Assembly (NCBI RefSeq): GCF_000808535.1
Contig: NZ_JWLV01000045.1
Span: forward strand, 1 to 64,000
Direction: 5' to 3'
Length of the DNA stretch: 64,000 nt
Origin: Vibrio sinaloensis
GTDB lineage: Bacteria; Pseudomonadota; Gammaproteobacteria; Enterobacterales; Vibrionaceae
The position numbers were made by a program, and so were the translations under genes. The notes under the pieces were generated by a model. It saw only the letters and a program-made list of their open reading frames with translations. It was not told the DNA's origin and searched no databases. Of this stretch, positions 1 through 9,190 are shown in pieces (positions within the stretch are counted from its first letter, which is position 1; every line of letters starts with the position of its first letter).

Positions 1-457
1 ACATACTGGCGAACTCTATAAAGATAGAGAGAAGCTCAGAGCTCTCATGCAAGGCAGTTTGGATTATGCGGCGTCTTTAGGCGGGAATGCTGATAATGTG
101 GTTGTTATGGGGTACTGCTTCGGTGGAGCCGCTGTTTTAGAGTCTGCTCGTGCGGGGATGAAGGCTAAAGGCTTTGTCACCTTTCATGGCGGTTTAAGCA
201 CGCCGGAAGGACAAAATTACCAATCAACCACCGCCCCTATCTTAGTTCTACACGGTACTGCGGATTCAGCGATTCCAATGTCGCAATTTGCACAGCTCGC
301 GACCGAGCTGGAAACACAAAAAATCGCCCATGAAATGATCACTTACAGTGGCGCCCCTCATGCCTTTACCGTGTTTGGTAGCGATCGCTATCGTGCCGAT
401 GCGGATAAGAAATCTTGGCAGCGATTTGGTGAGTTTTTGCAGCAAAGCACCCAATAA
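1..457 (+). CDS. Dienelactone hydrolase family protein (5' end outside window)
   Basis: The reading frame is open from base 2 to the stop at 457, so the gene begins before the window; 151 residues are visible. The alpha/beta-hydrolase nucleophile elbow GYCFGG carries a cysteine, as in dienelactone hydrolases. An Asp in LHGTADSAIP and a His in APHAF complete the Cys-Asp-His triad order of the family. Dienelactone hydrolases open cyclic esters in the cytoplasm; the substrate of this relative cannot be told. A bidirectional terminator follows at once and separates it from the convergent secF gene. Confidence 0.88.
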   Translation, partial: HTGELYKDREKLRALMQGSLDYAASLGGNADNVVVMGYCFGGAAVLESARAGMKAKGFVTFHGGLSTPEGQNYQSTTAPILVLHGTADSAIPMSQFAQLATELETQKIAHEMITYSGAPHAFTVFGSDRYRADADKKSWQRFGEFLQQSTQ

Positions 458-462
458 AAAAG

Positions 463-490
463 AAGGCTAGAGATCGCTCTCTAGCCTTTG
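463..490. terminator. Bidirectional rho-independent terminator
   Basis: AAGGCTAGAG and CTCTAGCCTT form a 10-bp stem around a 6-base loop. A-rich sequence lies on the left and T-rich on the right, between the convergent hydrolase and secF genes, so it can serve both strands. Confidence 0.8.
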
Positions 491-521
491 CTTAGTGCAA
501 TTTACCCTGTTTAACGCCTAC

Positions 522-1424
522 TTAAGGCGCAGAGTCTACTTCAACCGGAAGATAATGTTTTGGCTCCAGTTTTAGCCATTCTGGCAGCACAGTGCCAATT
601 GAAATGGAAGACCACGTACCCGAAAGGATACCGATAAACATCGCCACAGCGAACCCTTCCAACGCATTGCCGCCCATTAACCACAATGCAGAGACCGTCA
701 TCAAGGTCGTGCCTGACGTCACCATAGTTCGGGAAAAGGTGGCGATAACCGCTTGGTCATTGATGGTTTCGGCTGGCGTTGACTGTTTCGCTACCAGCAG
801 CTCGCGAATTCGGTCAGCGATGATGATCGAGTCATTCAGTGAGTAGCCTAAAATCGCGAGTATGGCGGCGAACACCGTCAAGTTGAACTCCATTTGAGTC
901 GCAGCGAAAAAGCCTAGCACCAAAACCACATCATGAATCAACGCCAATAGTGAACCACTCGCTAATCGCCACTCAAAGCGGAAGCAGAGGTAACCCAAAA
1001 TACACATCATCGAGATAAGCAGCGCAAGTCCACCTTGATCAACAAGATCATCGCCAACTTGAGAGCCAACCATACTGCTGCTGACCACCGACACCTGATG
1101 AGATACTTTACTCAGCACCTGATTGATATCAGGGATAGTTTGCCCCGCTTCTGGGATTGGATAGCGGATAACCCAGCGCCCTGCGTCGTCAGAGTGAGTC
1201 ACTGACGTGAATTCTCCAAGCTCTGGTTTGAGCGTGTTCAACAAATCATTGCTTGTTAAGCTCTTGTCCACTTGGACTTCTGTCACCATGCCGCCTGTGA
1301 AATCCAACCCCATATTGAGACCACGCGCGCCCAATGCGACAAGCGATACGATCATCAAGGCGACAGACACAATACTGGTTACGTAACGAATCTTACGGAT
1401 GTTTTGTTTTAGAAATTCGACCAT
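522..1424 (-). CDS. secF: Protein translocase subunit SecF (second copy, SecF2)
   Basis: This 300-residue inner-membrane protein has the SecF layout: one N-terminal membrane segment (about 15-35), a periplasmic P4-like domain, then five C-terminal membrane helices. Family signatures seen include the GLDFTGG motif after the first helix and SLNDSIIIADRIRE in the C-terminal bundle. SecD and SecF together use the ion gradient to pull exported proteins out of SecYEG. The gene sits 2 bases downstream of secD, as an operon. The vemP context marks this as the regulated secDF2 copy known in Vibrio, not the housekeeping yajC-linked copy. Confidence 0.93.
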   Translation of the reverse strand: MVEFLKQNIRKIRYVTSIVSVALMIVSLVALGARGLNMGLDFTGGMVTEVQVDKSLTSNDLLNTLKPELGEFTSVTHSDDAGRWVIRYPIPEAGQTIPDINQVLSKVSHQVSVVSSSMVGSQVGDDLVDQGGLALLISMMCILGYLCFRFEWRLASGSLLALIHDVVLVLGFFAATQMEFNLTVFAAILAILGYSLNDSIIIADRIRELLVAKQSTPAETINDQAVIATFSRTMVTSGTTLMTVSALWLMGGNALEGFAVAMFIGILSGTWSSISIGTVLPEWLKLEPKHYLPVEVDSAP

Positions 1425-1426
1425 GA

Positions 1427-3268
1427 TTAAACCCTCACATCGCGACGACTGTCACGTCCCCAAACTAAGTTGATAATTGCGCGAGATGCGAACACACCGC
1501 TAAACATACTGGTCAACAGACCTAGCCCCAATGTCAGCGCAAAGCCTTGAATCGGACCATTACCAATTGAATAAAGTACGACCGCGGTAATCATGGTGGT
1601 GATATTGGCATCTAAGATGGTGCTTAACGCACTACCAAATCCTAAGTCTATGGATTGGGCAAATGTACGCCCTTCTGCGAGCTTGTCTTTGATTCGCTCA
1701 AAGATCAAAACGTTGGTGTCTACCGCCATACCTACTGTCAATACCAAGCCAGCGATACCAGGCAAGGTCAGCACTGCGCCAGGTAGTAAAGCGATAAGCC
1801 CCAGTAGACTCACCATATTGATCAACAGTGCGACGTTTGCCACCCAACCTAGACGGCGATACCAAAGCGCCATAAAGGTTAAAGTCATCACAAGGCCGAG
1901 CCCTAGAGCAGCAAAACCATTTTGAATGTTTTCTGCACCCAGTGATGCGCCGATGGTTCTTTCCTCAACAATCGTGACTGGCGCAGTCAATGAACCTGCA
2001 CGAAGTAGCAGAGCAAGATTCTGTGCGTCTTCCATCGAGCCGGCGCCAGTAATTCGGAATTGGCTGCCTAGCTGCGATTGAATCGTCGCAACACTGATAA
2101 CACGCTCACTGCGCTCGGTCTCGCCTTTCGCATTGGTCGTGTACTCGCTGTAGACGGTCGCCATCGGTTTACCAATATGGCTACCAGAGAAATCACTCAT
2201 GATCTTGCCACCAGCATGATCCAATGAGATGTTAACTTCTGAGAAGCCCATCTTATCGATACCAGCACGCGCGTTCACAATGTGTTCACCCGTTAAGACG
2301 GCACGCTTGGCAAGCACCACATCTCGACCATCGTTGTCTTTCAGCACAATGTCTCCGTAGCTTACCCCTTCCGATGGCGATTTTGCTTCGTGAAACGCCA
2401 AGGTCGCGGTCGCACCGATGACGTGCTTCGCTTGAGACGGGTCTTGAACGCCGGGTAGCTCAATTCGGATGCTGTGTTCACCTTGACGCTGCACCGCAGC
2501 TTCTGTGATACCCAACTCCTCAATACGATCACGCATGATTTTTAGGTTTTGCGTAATGGTAATGGTTTGGAATTCTGTCTTGTTCTGCTGGGTTGGTTTT
2601 ACCGCCAGATAGTCGGAATGGCGTTTAACATCCCAGCCTGGATAATTCTGCTTCAGATAAGTGGCCACGCGAGAGAGTGACTCTCCAGCTTCACTCTTGA
2701 CATCAAAACCGTCGACGCCAACCTGAGCAAATTTCACCCCTCGAATACGCTCTTGACGAAGCATGTCTCGCATTTCGTCCATCAAAACGTTGCGTTGCTC
2801 TTCAAACGCTTTGTCGATATCAACATTCAGCAGAAATTGCACACCACCGCGCAAATCCAAACCCAGTTTGATCGGACTAAAGCCAAGCTCTCCCAACCAC
2901 TCTGGTGCCACCGAAACGTAGGAGAAAGAGATCGAATCTTCTTTTCCAATCAAGGTATTTAGCACTTCACGTGCATGAGTTTGCTGAGTTTCATCTTCAA
3001 ACACCAAGGTCGTGCTGTTGCCCTGCTGCACAATGCGATCGGCTTTGATATTGTGCTGATCTAAATAGCGGTTTAGCTCCGCAGGGTTGTTGAGCACGCC
3101 ACCACCTTGTGACGTTGTCACCTGAATTGAGGGCTGTTCGCCATACCACGTAGGTATAGCACTCAGTGCTAACAGTACAATCGTGACGACAAGCACCACA
3201 TATTTCCACGCCGAGTAACGATTCATCACTCGCGCACTTTTCGCCTTATTGGCCATATTTCGCTTCAT
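1427..3268 (-). CDS. secD: Protein translocase subunit SecD (second copy, SecD2)
   Basis: About 613 residues from the chosen ATG, the usual SecD length. It shows an N-terminal membrane helix, a large periplasmic P1 domain with LGLDLRGGVQF, and a C-terminal RND-like bundle with GMAVDTNVLIFERIKD. The frame is open further upstream to 3325, but only a TTG is available there. ATG codons at 3268, 3256 and 3226 are all possible starts, so the start is uncertain. A strong GGAGG lies about 22 bases before the 3268 ATG, longer spacing than ideal, and inside a hairpin. Expression is expected to be controlled by VemP arrest. Confidence 0.9.
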   Translation of the reverse strand: MKRNMANKAKSARVMNRYSAWKYVVLVVTIVLLALSAIPTWYGEQPSIQVTTSQGGGVLNNPAELNRYLDQHNIKADRIVQQGNSTTLVFEDETQQTHAREVLNTLIGKEDSISFSYVSVAPEWLGELGFSPIKLGLDLRGGVQFLLNVDIDKAFEEQRNVLMDEMRDMLRQERIRGVKFAQVGVDGFDVKSEAGESLSRVATYLKQNYPGWDVKRHSDYLAVKPTQQNKTEFQTITITQNLKIMRDRIEELGITEAAVQRQGEHSIRIELPGVQDPSQAKHVIGATATLAFHEAKSPSEGVSYGDIVLKDNDGRDVVLAKRAVLTGEHIVNARAGIDKMGFSEVNISLDHAGGKIMSDFSGSHIGKPMATVYSEYTTNAKGETERSERVISVATIQSQLGSQFRITGAGSMEDAQNLALLLRAGSLTAPVTIVEERTIGASLGAENIQNGFAALGLGLVMTLTFMALWYRRLGWVANVALLINMVSLLGLIALLPGAVLTLPGIAGLVLTVGMAVDTNVLIFERIKDKLAEGRTFAQSIDLGFGSALSTILDANITTMITAVVLYSIGNGPIQGFALTLGLGLLTSMFSGVFASRAIINLVWGRDSRRDVRV

Positions 3269-3289
3269 AATTTTTCTTAGTATGTGTTC

Positions 3290-3313
3290 GCCCCTCCAAC
3301 TTGCGTAAAGGGC
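3290..3313 (-). promoter_or_regulatory. Hairpin covering the secD2 Shine-Dalgarno sequence
   Basis: On the minus-strand mRNA, GCCCUU (3313 to 3308) can pair with AGGGGC (3295 to 3290), placing the GGAGG ribosome site in the 3' arm and loop. In the published Vibrio model a ribosome stalled on vemP remodels the leader and frees the secD2 ribosome site. This stem is consistent with that, but the arrest codon is about 135 bases upstream, so a larger fold must be involved. Confidence 0.5.
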
Positions 3314-3422
3314 GAAAATCGGCAATAGGTCGCCATTGACTTCTGCGTGAGAACGTCACGGAAGCATCAAAAACGACAAACTTGGAATGTCGCTAATAAC
3401 ATTAACGACTGGCTAGAATGGA

Positions 3423-3899
3423 TTAAGCGAATTGGCTGTTTAGCGCGACGTAGAGGGCGTTAGACTCTTTCCAACCAGAAATGCGATGGCTGGATGTCAA
3501 GGCATCATCAACCCAGTACTCATTGGCTGGTAACGGGTGACAATAGGGTTTATAAGGTGAAGATGGATTGAGGTCAGCGAGACTAGACTCTGCTTGATTT
3601 GAATCCGATTCGTCAGCAATGCGGCCAGACATCCCCCATCGGTTGAGGTTGATGATGGCAACAACATCAATCGTCCCTTCCGACTGAGAAACAGGACTTG
3701 AACTGGAGTCTTGTGCTTTTCGAGATGCATCAAAAAGAGCCTGAGCATCATTTTTTGATAGCGGTGCAAATTGGCTTGAAGACGGGTCAAGTCGAGCGCC
3801 GATATCACTTTCAGTTTGGCTTAAATATGCCACCGCATGCGCTGGTAAAACCATCGCAAACAAAGCAAGCCAAAGAAGTGTTATCACCCGTTGGTACAT
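3423..3899 (-). CDS. vemP: VemP, export-monitoring arrest peptide upstream of secDF2
   Basis: A 158-residue secreted protein with a Sec signal peptide (about 1-22, ending AHA). The C-terminus keeps the Vibrio VemP arrest region: HRISGW, ALYVALN, then Gln156 two residues before the end. Q156 is the arrest position known for V. alginolyticus VemP, and here it is codon 3434-3432. In that system the nascent chain stalls its own ribosome when export or sodium is low, and the stall exposes the secD2 ribosome site. Export of VemP relieves the arrest. The position directly upstream of secD2-secF2 on the same strand fits exactly. Confidence 0.93.
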   Translation of the reverse strand: MYQRVITLLWLALFAMVLPAHAVAYLSQTESDIGARLDPSSSQFAPLSKNDAQALFDASRKAQDSSSSPVSQSEGTIDVVAIINLNRWGMSGRIADESDSNQAESSLADLNPSSPYKPYCHPLPANEYWVDDALTSSHRISGWKESNALYVALNSQFA

Positions 3900-4001
3900 T
3901 CACGTAACCTATCAAATCAATTACGTGGATAGTAGGCCCTCGAAAGCGCCGCGACAACTAAAATTATCTAAAACTTAAGCTTTCAGTTTTGGTATACCCT
4001 G

Positions 4002-4670
4002 CTAGCGGTAGAAAATCTCACCACTGCGTATGTCCAAGTAAATCTTATTTGCTTGTTTTAGACCTCCGCAATAAACGAAGTAGACATCACGCTCGTTAAA
4101 GGTGAGTGAGCGCATCCAGCCTTTAGTTTCTTCGAAGTCTTCTGGTGTGCACGTTTTGTCTTTGAGTAACTGATCGGTTTTCTTCACAAACATTTCAAAA
4201 TGCGCTTTGAAATCATCGGAGTCTTCAATGTAACTGCTAACTGTTTCTCTGCGCTCGTCTTTGGTGATGGTAGGTGCTACCTCGAGTAGTTCGTCCATTG
4301 GAACCCACTCAGCCACTTCTGGACCGCCCTCTTCATACACATAGTACGCTGAGATTCTTCCCCAACCATCTTTCTTTTCAAGCACATGCAGTTTGTCACC
4401 ACGGTAAACGACACTCTCAACAAACGCGCTATGGTCTGGCGACTCGCGCACACCCAATCTTTCAGGGCTGACGTAGTAATCAGTAACAGGCGGCTTTGGC
4501 GGTTGAGGTTTTTCTTTAACGATGTTGAGCGGCTTTATTGGCTCCTCGGCATTTTCCATCTGACTTGCCAGTTCCGCATCTTGTTTGGGTTTAAGATAGA
4601 AGATGTAATATCCCCCTCCCGCACACGCAATACCGACCAGCAGCAAAACAATCATAATTATCTTTTTCAT
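4002..4670 (-). CDS. Membrane-anchored SH3-like domain protein
   Basis: 222 residues with one N-terminal membrane segment (about 4-27), a charged and proline-rich linker (40-65), a bacterial SH3-like domain (about 66-128, with LGVRESPD and GWGRIS) and a C-terminal helical domain with two cysteines. SH3b domains often bind peptidoglycan or protein ligands in the periplasm, so it is probably anchored facing the periplasm. It is transcribed away from the next gene. No specific family name is recognised. Confidence 0.75.
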   Translation of the reverse strand: MKKIIMIVLLLVGIACAGGGYYIFYLKPKQDAELASQMENAEEPIKPLNIVKEKPQPPKPPVTDYYVSPERLGVRESPDHSAFVESVVYRGDKLHVLEKKDGWGRISAYYVYEEGGPEVAEWVPMDELLEVAPTITKDERRETVSSYIEDSDDFKAHFEMFVKKTDQLLKDKTCTPEDFEETKGWMRSLTFNERDVYFVYCGGLKQANKIYLDIRSGEIFYR

Positions 4671-4726
4671 AGTGATGCCGATTCTTTTCCTATACTTATT
4701 ACATCCGAACTTACGCTCACATTCAG

Positions 4727-5296
4727 ATGAAATGGCTCTCGTTTACTTCTACTATAACGGCAGCTTGGCTCTGCACTTTACCCTTTCATGGCGCTGCGGC
4801 ACACTGCGATGCAAAGGCGTGGGATCAACTTGTCAAAATACAGCAGAAGATTGATGCCAGTTACAACCAACATGCCGAGAGATTTAACCGCCTTCTCCAA
4901 TACCATCGTCAGCAGCCCTTTTTGCACCAAGCATTCTCTTCACAAGAGCTCAATACACTTTGGGTCACAGGAACGCCAAGTGCAAAACAGAAATTTGAGC
5001 TGCAAATGGAGTCTTCTCGACATCTTATTCAGGCCATCAGCGAAGAGAGCCAACTCATATCTCGACTGGAGCAAAACGTGAAAGAGACGCGTACTCAATG
5101 GCGCGAACTTGGTGCACACTGCCATGATGCACGCTACGCCACAAACAGCGTTATTAGTAATAACTACGTTAAAAGCAATGACGCCCTACTCGCGAGTTTA
5201 AGCGAATTACTGTCAAAATTAGCCACCATCCAGCATCGATACCGCCTAGAACTCTCTACGTTGATGGCGATTTCTAATCCACCACCTGACCGTTAG
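4727..5296 (+). CDS. Hypothetical exported helical protein
   Basis: 189 residues. It starts with a plausible signal peptide (1-25, ending GAAA) and is otherwise predominantly helical and rich in Gln, Glu and Leu, with three cysteines in the mature part. It is divergent from the SH3-like gene, with only 56 bases between the two start codons, so the pair may share a promoter region. Function is not recognised. Confidence 0.65.
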   Translation: MKWLSFTSTITAAWLCTLPFHGAAAHCDAKAWDQLVKIQQKIDASYNQHAERFNRLLQYHRQQPFLHQAFSSQELNTLWVTGTPSAKQKFELQMESSRHLIQAISEESQLISRLEQNVKETRTQWRELGAHCHDARYATNSVISNNYVKSNDALLASLSELLSKLATIQHRYRLELSTLMAISNPPPDR

Positions 5297-5453
5297 ATAC
5301 GCAGGAAAGTTTGTAACTTTCTGTGTCTTTTTTGATAAAAAACCACGCTTCCGACAAATAACCTCTATTTATTGTCATTTTCATCAATAGTTTATAAAAA
5401 ATTCACATGATATTAATTATCATTTGCATAAATATCATTTATCATTACCATTT

Positions 5454-7811
5454 ATGGCACGCCAACCATCCATATCTATCGCTTTGAAACTATCACTGTC
5501 TATTAAACACGTTGCCTTCATTTGGCTAGCTGGCATCTTGCTTGCCATCACAAGTGTCGCGACCGTTTACTATTACGAATCCAAACAGATGGAAGCACAA
5601 CTCGAACGACGCCTAGAGACGAAGATTCATGCTCTTGGCCAAACACTCGATTCGACGCGACATTTGATGTTTCTGACTCGTGCTTTTCTAGAAAACAGTA
5701 ATCAGGCATCGCAACGGCAATTTGAACAATTTCTCAGTGGTCAAACAGGAACAGATCGCGGTGTTCACTCGATTGTTTGGGCGCCTAAAACGGCCATCGA
5801 AGAGATTCCTCAGTTAGAAAAAGCCGCCGCAACGCATGGATTTCTTGGTTATCGAGTCGAGCCACCGATTGATCCGCAAACCCACTTGCCGACGTTTTTG
5901 CAAGGTTCTACCCTCCCTATCTACTACGTCTCGTCGATATTCGAAGCCAGCGATGACTTGGGAGTGCGACTCGAAAGTCGAACAGAAAACCTCTATGCAA
6001 TCACACAATCGTTTAACCACAACAGAATTGGCGTTGCTCACTATGAGCACGACAACCAGACGGGCATTCGATTGTTTCTACCGCTGTATACGGACCACCA
6101 GCAACTCAAAGGATGTTTGGTTGCCAATATCGTCCTACACGAACTCTTAGGCCTAACCTGGAAAGAGGACATTAATTCAGCCGACAGCCACATTTCTGTC
6201 TATTCAGAAGCCGCAGATAAAGTCATTTTCCAATCACATATCAATACTTCACTCAGTGATCAGAAGCTGTCCGAGCGTACCGTCACACTTGAAAAACCTT
6301 ACTACAATGCGCTTTTTGACCAACACTGGATAGTGTCGGTGTCAATGGTCGATAGGACCGGAAGTACCGCCATGTATGGTGCCACTCTGGTTGCACTGAT
6401 TCTTGCCCTAACAGTAAGCGCGACACTGTCCGCCAACTTTTATGCGACGCGCCTGAAAGTCTCCGACCGAGTCATCGCAGAAAAAACCCAGTCACTTGCC
6501 ATTCAAGCGGTTAAGGATAGCTTAACCGGTTTATCCAACCGAAGTGCCCTCGCTCAAGAGGTGGAACTGCGGCTAGCTCAACTCAAATTAGGGCAAACCA
6601 AAGGGTTTTCTATCCTATTTATCGACCTAGATCGTTTTAAAGTCATCAACGACTCGATGGGCCACCTGCATGGCGATAGGTTGCTTCAACTTGTCGCTCA
6701 ACGCTTGACCGCAAATTGTCGCAACCACGATGTGAGTTTTCGATTTGGCGGGGATGAGTTTGTGATTTGTTTACCTGAGTTGACCGATAAGCAGAGAGTG
6801 AGTCAGATTTGTAAACGCTACGCCCAACTGCTCAGCCAACCATACATATTGGACGGTCAACGCTGCTACATAGGTGCCAGTATCGGTATTTCGATCGTCA
6901 CTGATTACAATCGAAGCCTGACGGAGATTCTGCGCGAAGCCGATACCGCAATGTATCAAGCAAAGAGCTCCAGTCATGACAAAGTGGTTTTCTTTCACGA
7001 GACCATGTTTCAAAAAGCCAAGCAGAGATTCACGCTCGAACAAGAGCTGACCAACGCGCTGGCCTTGAAGCAGCTCTCGCTGGTTTACCAGCCTATCTAC
7101 GAAACACAATCGGATGACATTGTTGGTTTTGAATCGCTGCTTCGTTGGAACCATCCTAAGTTTGGTCACGTCTCACCTGATGAGTTTATTCCGATCGCCG
7201 AAGAGACAGGGCTCATCATCTCGATTGGGGACTGGGTAGCGAAGGAATGCTGTAAAACTCTGCAACGCTTATGGCACGACCCAGCCATTAAAGTGATGCC
7301 ACGGATTAACATCAATGTCTCCGCCAAGCAGTTTGAGTCAGAACACATCTATAAAACGCTATCACGCTTATTAAATCATTGTGACTTTCCCGCTCACTTC
7401 ATTGGCGTTGAGATCACAGAATCCATGCTTTTGAGTGACGACTGCAGCGCACAGCAACTGCAGCGAATCAAGGACCTAGGGATCACCCTCTATCTCGATG
7501 ATTTCGGTACGGGTTATTCTTCACTTTCAGTCATCAATGACTATCCGGTCGATGTGATCAAGGTTGACCGCAGCTTTGTCAGTCGCATCGCACTTGGCCA
7601 AACCAACGCAGATAGCCTTTGCCAAGCCATCATCAACCTCGCCCATACCATAGATTTAAAAGTGGTCGCAGAAGGGGTCGAGACGCCACAACAACTGGCT
7701 ATCTTGACTCAATATCAGTGTCACTATGTGCAGGGCTACCTAAAATCTAAACCAGTGAGCGTCTGTAAGATTGAACAATGCTTAAATCAACAAAATCGAC
7801 AAAGTGCATAA
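5454..7811 (+). CDS. CHASE-GGDEF-EAL cyclic-di-GMP turnover protein
   Basis: About 785 residues from the ATG; a TTG 30 bases upstream is also in frame, and neither has a good ribosome site. Order: membrane helix (about 23-45), periplasmic CHASE sensor (about 60-220), second membrane helix (about 305-330), GGDEF domain and EAL domain. The GGDEF motif at 432-436 is intact and preceded at the right spacing by RNHD, an RxxD inhibitory site. The EAL motif reads ESL at 560, followed by the DDFGTGYSSLS signature, so the phosphodiesterase half also looks competent. Bifunctional activity is inferred; the net direction cannot be predicted. Confidence 0.9.
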   Translation: MARQPSISIALKLSLSIKHVAFIWLAGILLAITSVATVYYYESKQMEAQLERRLETKIHALGQTLDSTRHLMFLTRAFLENSNQASQRQFEQFLSGQTGTDRGVHSIVWAPKTAIEEIPQLEKAAATHGFLGYRVEPPIDPQTHLPTFLQGSTLPIYYVSSIFEASDDLGVRLESRTENLYAITQSFNHNRIGVAHYEHDNQTGIRLFLPLYTDHQQLKGCLVANIVLHELLGLTWKEDINSADSHISVYSEAADKVIFQSHINTSLSDQKLSERTVTLEKPYYNALFDQHWIVSVSMVDRTGSTAMYGATLVALILALTVSATLSANFYATRLKVSDRVIAEKTQSLAIQAVKDSLTGLSNRSALAQEVELRLAQLKLGQTKGFSILFIDLDRFKVINDSMGHLHGDRLLQLVAQRLTANCRNHDVSFRFGGDEFVICLPELTDKQRVSQICKRYAQLLSQPYILDGQRCYIGASIGISIVTDYNRSLTEILREADTAMYQAKSSSHDKVVFFHETMFQKAKQRFTLEQELTNALALKQLSLVYQPIYETQSDDIVGFESLLRWNHPKFGHVSPDEFIPIAEETGLIISIGDWVAKECCKTLQRLWHDPAIKVMPRININVSAKQFESEHIYKTLSRLLNHCDFPAHFIGVEITESMLLSDDCSAQQLQRIKDLGITLYLDDFGTGYSSLSVINDYPVDVIKVDRSFVSRIALGQTNADSLCQAIINLAHTIDLKVVAEGVETPQQLAILTQYQCHYVQGYLKSKPVSVCKIEQCLNQQNRQSA

Positions 7812-7814
7812 AAA

Positions 7815-7835
7815 AACCTGCATGAAGCAGGCTTT
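7815..7835. terminator. Terminator between the GGDEF-EAL and phhB genes
   Basis: CCTGC and GCAGG pair around ATGAA. The A-run on the left and TTT-rich right flank let it work for the convergent genes on either side. Confidence 0.65.
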
Positions 7836-7854
7836 GGAAAGGGTAATCCGTGAC

Positions 7855-8184
7855 TTAACCTAAGCGGTCACATTTGGCTGCACAGATAAAATCATTTTGG
7901 TGTAAGCCTTTAATCGAGTGACTCCACCAAGTTACCGTGACTTTGCCCCACTCAAGCAAAATGGATGGGTGATGGAACTCCTCTTCAGCCAGCTCAGACA
8001 CTAAGTTCGCAAATGCCCACGCCAACTTGTAGTTCTTAAAGGTATAGACTTTTTCGAGTTGTGGAATGCCATCACGTTCTAGCATCGTCCAGCCATCGAG
8101 TTCCGTTAAGAGCAGTCGTCGTTCTTCTTCACCTAATGCTACTGCACTGCTTGTGCACGCTTCGCATCGTAATTCATTAAGCAT
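7855..8184 (-). CDS. phhB: Pterin-4a-carbinolamine dehydratase
   Basis: 109 residues, the usual length of this small cytoplasmic enzyme, with the catalytic-region HHPSILLEWGKV motif. It dehydrates the 4a-hydroxy pterin released by phenylalanine hydroxylase so the cofactor can be recycled. It overlaps the end of phhA by 8 bases, which supports translational coupling and joint function. Confidence 0.92.
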   Translation of the reverse strand: MLNELRCEACTSSAVALGEEERRLLLTELDGWTMLERDGIPQLEKVYTFKNYKLAWAFANLVSELAEEEFHHPSILLEWGKVTVTWWSHSIKGLHQNDFICAAKCDRLG

Positions 8185-8968
8185 GTGTCACTTCCTTTGG
8201 TTCAAATAGTGGCGGCAAAAGCCCTGCCTTCATCGCTTGTTTAACATGGAACATCAAATCCATTTTGCTGAGTTTGTATAACTGTTCAATATCGTCGAGT
8301 ACAAAGTATTCTGGCTGCATAATATCGATTCGATATGGCGTTCTTAATACCGTGTGTATATCAAATGATTCTCGCAGCGGCTTAGAATCTCTCAGGGCGT
8401 AATTGGTTTCTCCCGGAGAAGAAAGGATGCCCCCGCCATAAATCTTAAGTTGACCATTTTCACGCACCAAACCAAACTCGACCGTAAACCAGTACAAGCG
8501 AGCCAGATAGACTCTCTCCTTAGCGCTGGCCTCTTTACCCAAAATACCGTAAGTCTGAGTAAACTCAGCAAACTGCGGATTGGTTAACATGGCACAATGA
8601 CCGAAGATTTCATGAAAAAAATCCGGCTCTTGTAAGTAGTCGAACTCTTCTCGGCTGCGCAAAAACGTCGCAACAGGAAACTTGCGATCCGCGAGTAACG
8701 CAAAAAAGCGGTCAAAGTTGATCAGTGCAGGCACAGGTTCAACTTGCCAACCCGTCTCCCTCAATAGCACTTGGTTAATTTCTGGCAGCTGAGGAACACG
8801 CTCGATCGGTAAATCAAGCATTTGCAATCCATCCAAATACGCTTTACACGCACTCTGTTCTATTAACGCCAGTTGCCGCGTGACGAGGTCATGCCAAATG
8901 GCGTCTTCTTCCTGCGTCCATTCAACAAATCCTTGCTCGTTCACTGGCTTAGATACGTACTGCGTCAT
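8177..8968 (-). CDS. phhA: Phenylalanine 4-monooxygenase
   Basis: 263 residues from the ATG that follows AAAGGA with an 8-base gap; a longer in-frame form to 9028 lacks such a site. The iron-binding set of aromatic amino acid hydroxylases is visible: two histidines in HEIFGHC and the glutamate in FTVEFGLV. It converts phenylalanine to tyrosine with tetrahydropterin and oxygen. It is followed by phhB. The divergent neighbour is acetoacetyl-CoA synthetase, whose substrate acetoacetate is an end product of phenylalanine/tyrosine breakdown. A TyrR-type box lies upstream. Confidence 0.94.
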   Translation of the reverse strand: MTQYVSKPVNEQGFVEWTQEEDAIWHDLVTRQLALIEQSACKAYLDGLQMLDLPIERVPQLPEINQVLLRETGWQVEPVPALINFDRFFALLADRKFPVATFLRSREEFDYLQEPDFFHEIFGHCAMLTNPQFAEFTQTYGILGKEASAKERVYLARLYWFTVEFGLVRENGQLKIYGGGILSSPGETNYALRDSKPLRESFDIHTVLRTPYRIDIMQPEYFVLDDIEQLYKLSKMDLMFHVKQAMKAGLLPPLFEPKEVTHA

Positions 8969-9058
8969 TGCCATTTCCTTTAACAATTTCGTTACATAAA
9001 GCCTATCGCGATGCGTGATTGGTGACAATTTAACCCGCTACATCTGGGTCAAATCGCG

Positions 9059-9076
9059 TGTAACAATAATTTTACA
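9059..9076. promoter_or_regulatory. TyrR-type operator between phhA and aacS
   Basis: TGTAAC-N6-TTTACA matches the TyrR box TGTAAA-N6-TTTACA at 11 of 12 fixed positions. It lies about 90 bases upstream of the phhA start and 115 upstream of the divergent aacS start, so one bound regulator could control both. Confidence 0.65.
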
Positions 9077-9190
9077 TTTGACATTTTTTCTCTTATTTAT
9101 CAGCACTCTGAATATGGTCCATTTGTTTGACTTTGTATAAATTTCCAACAAGACTTAAACAACAACAAGTAAATCATCGACGAGGATGTC

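Noticed and set aside
1593..1925. 110-codon plus-strand frame opposite secD
   Set aside because: It is antisense within a clearly coding, conserved gene, with no ribosome site and no recognisable product.
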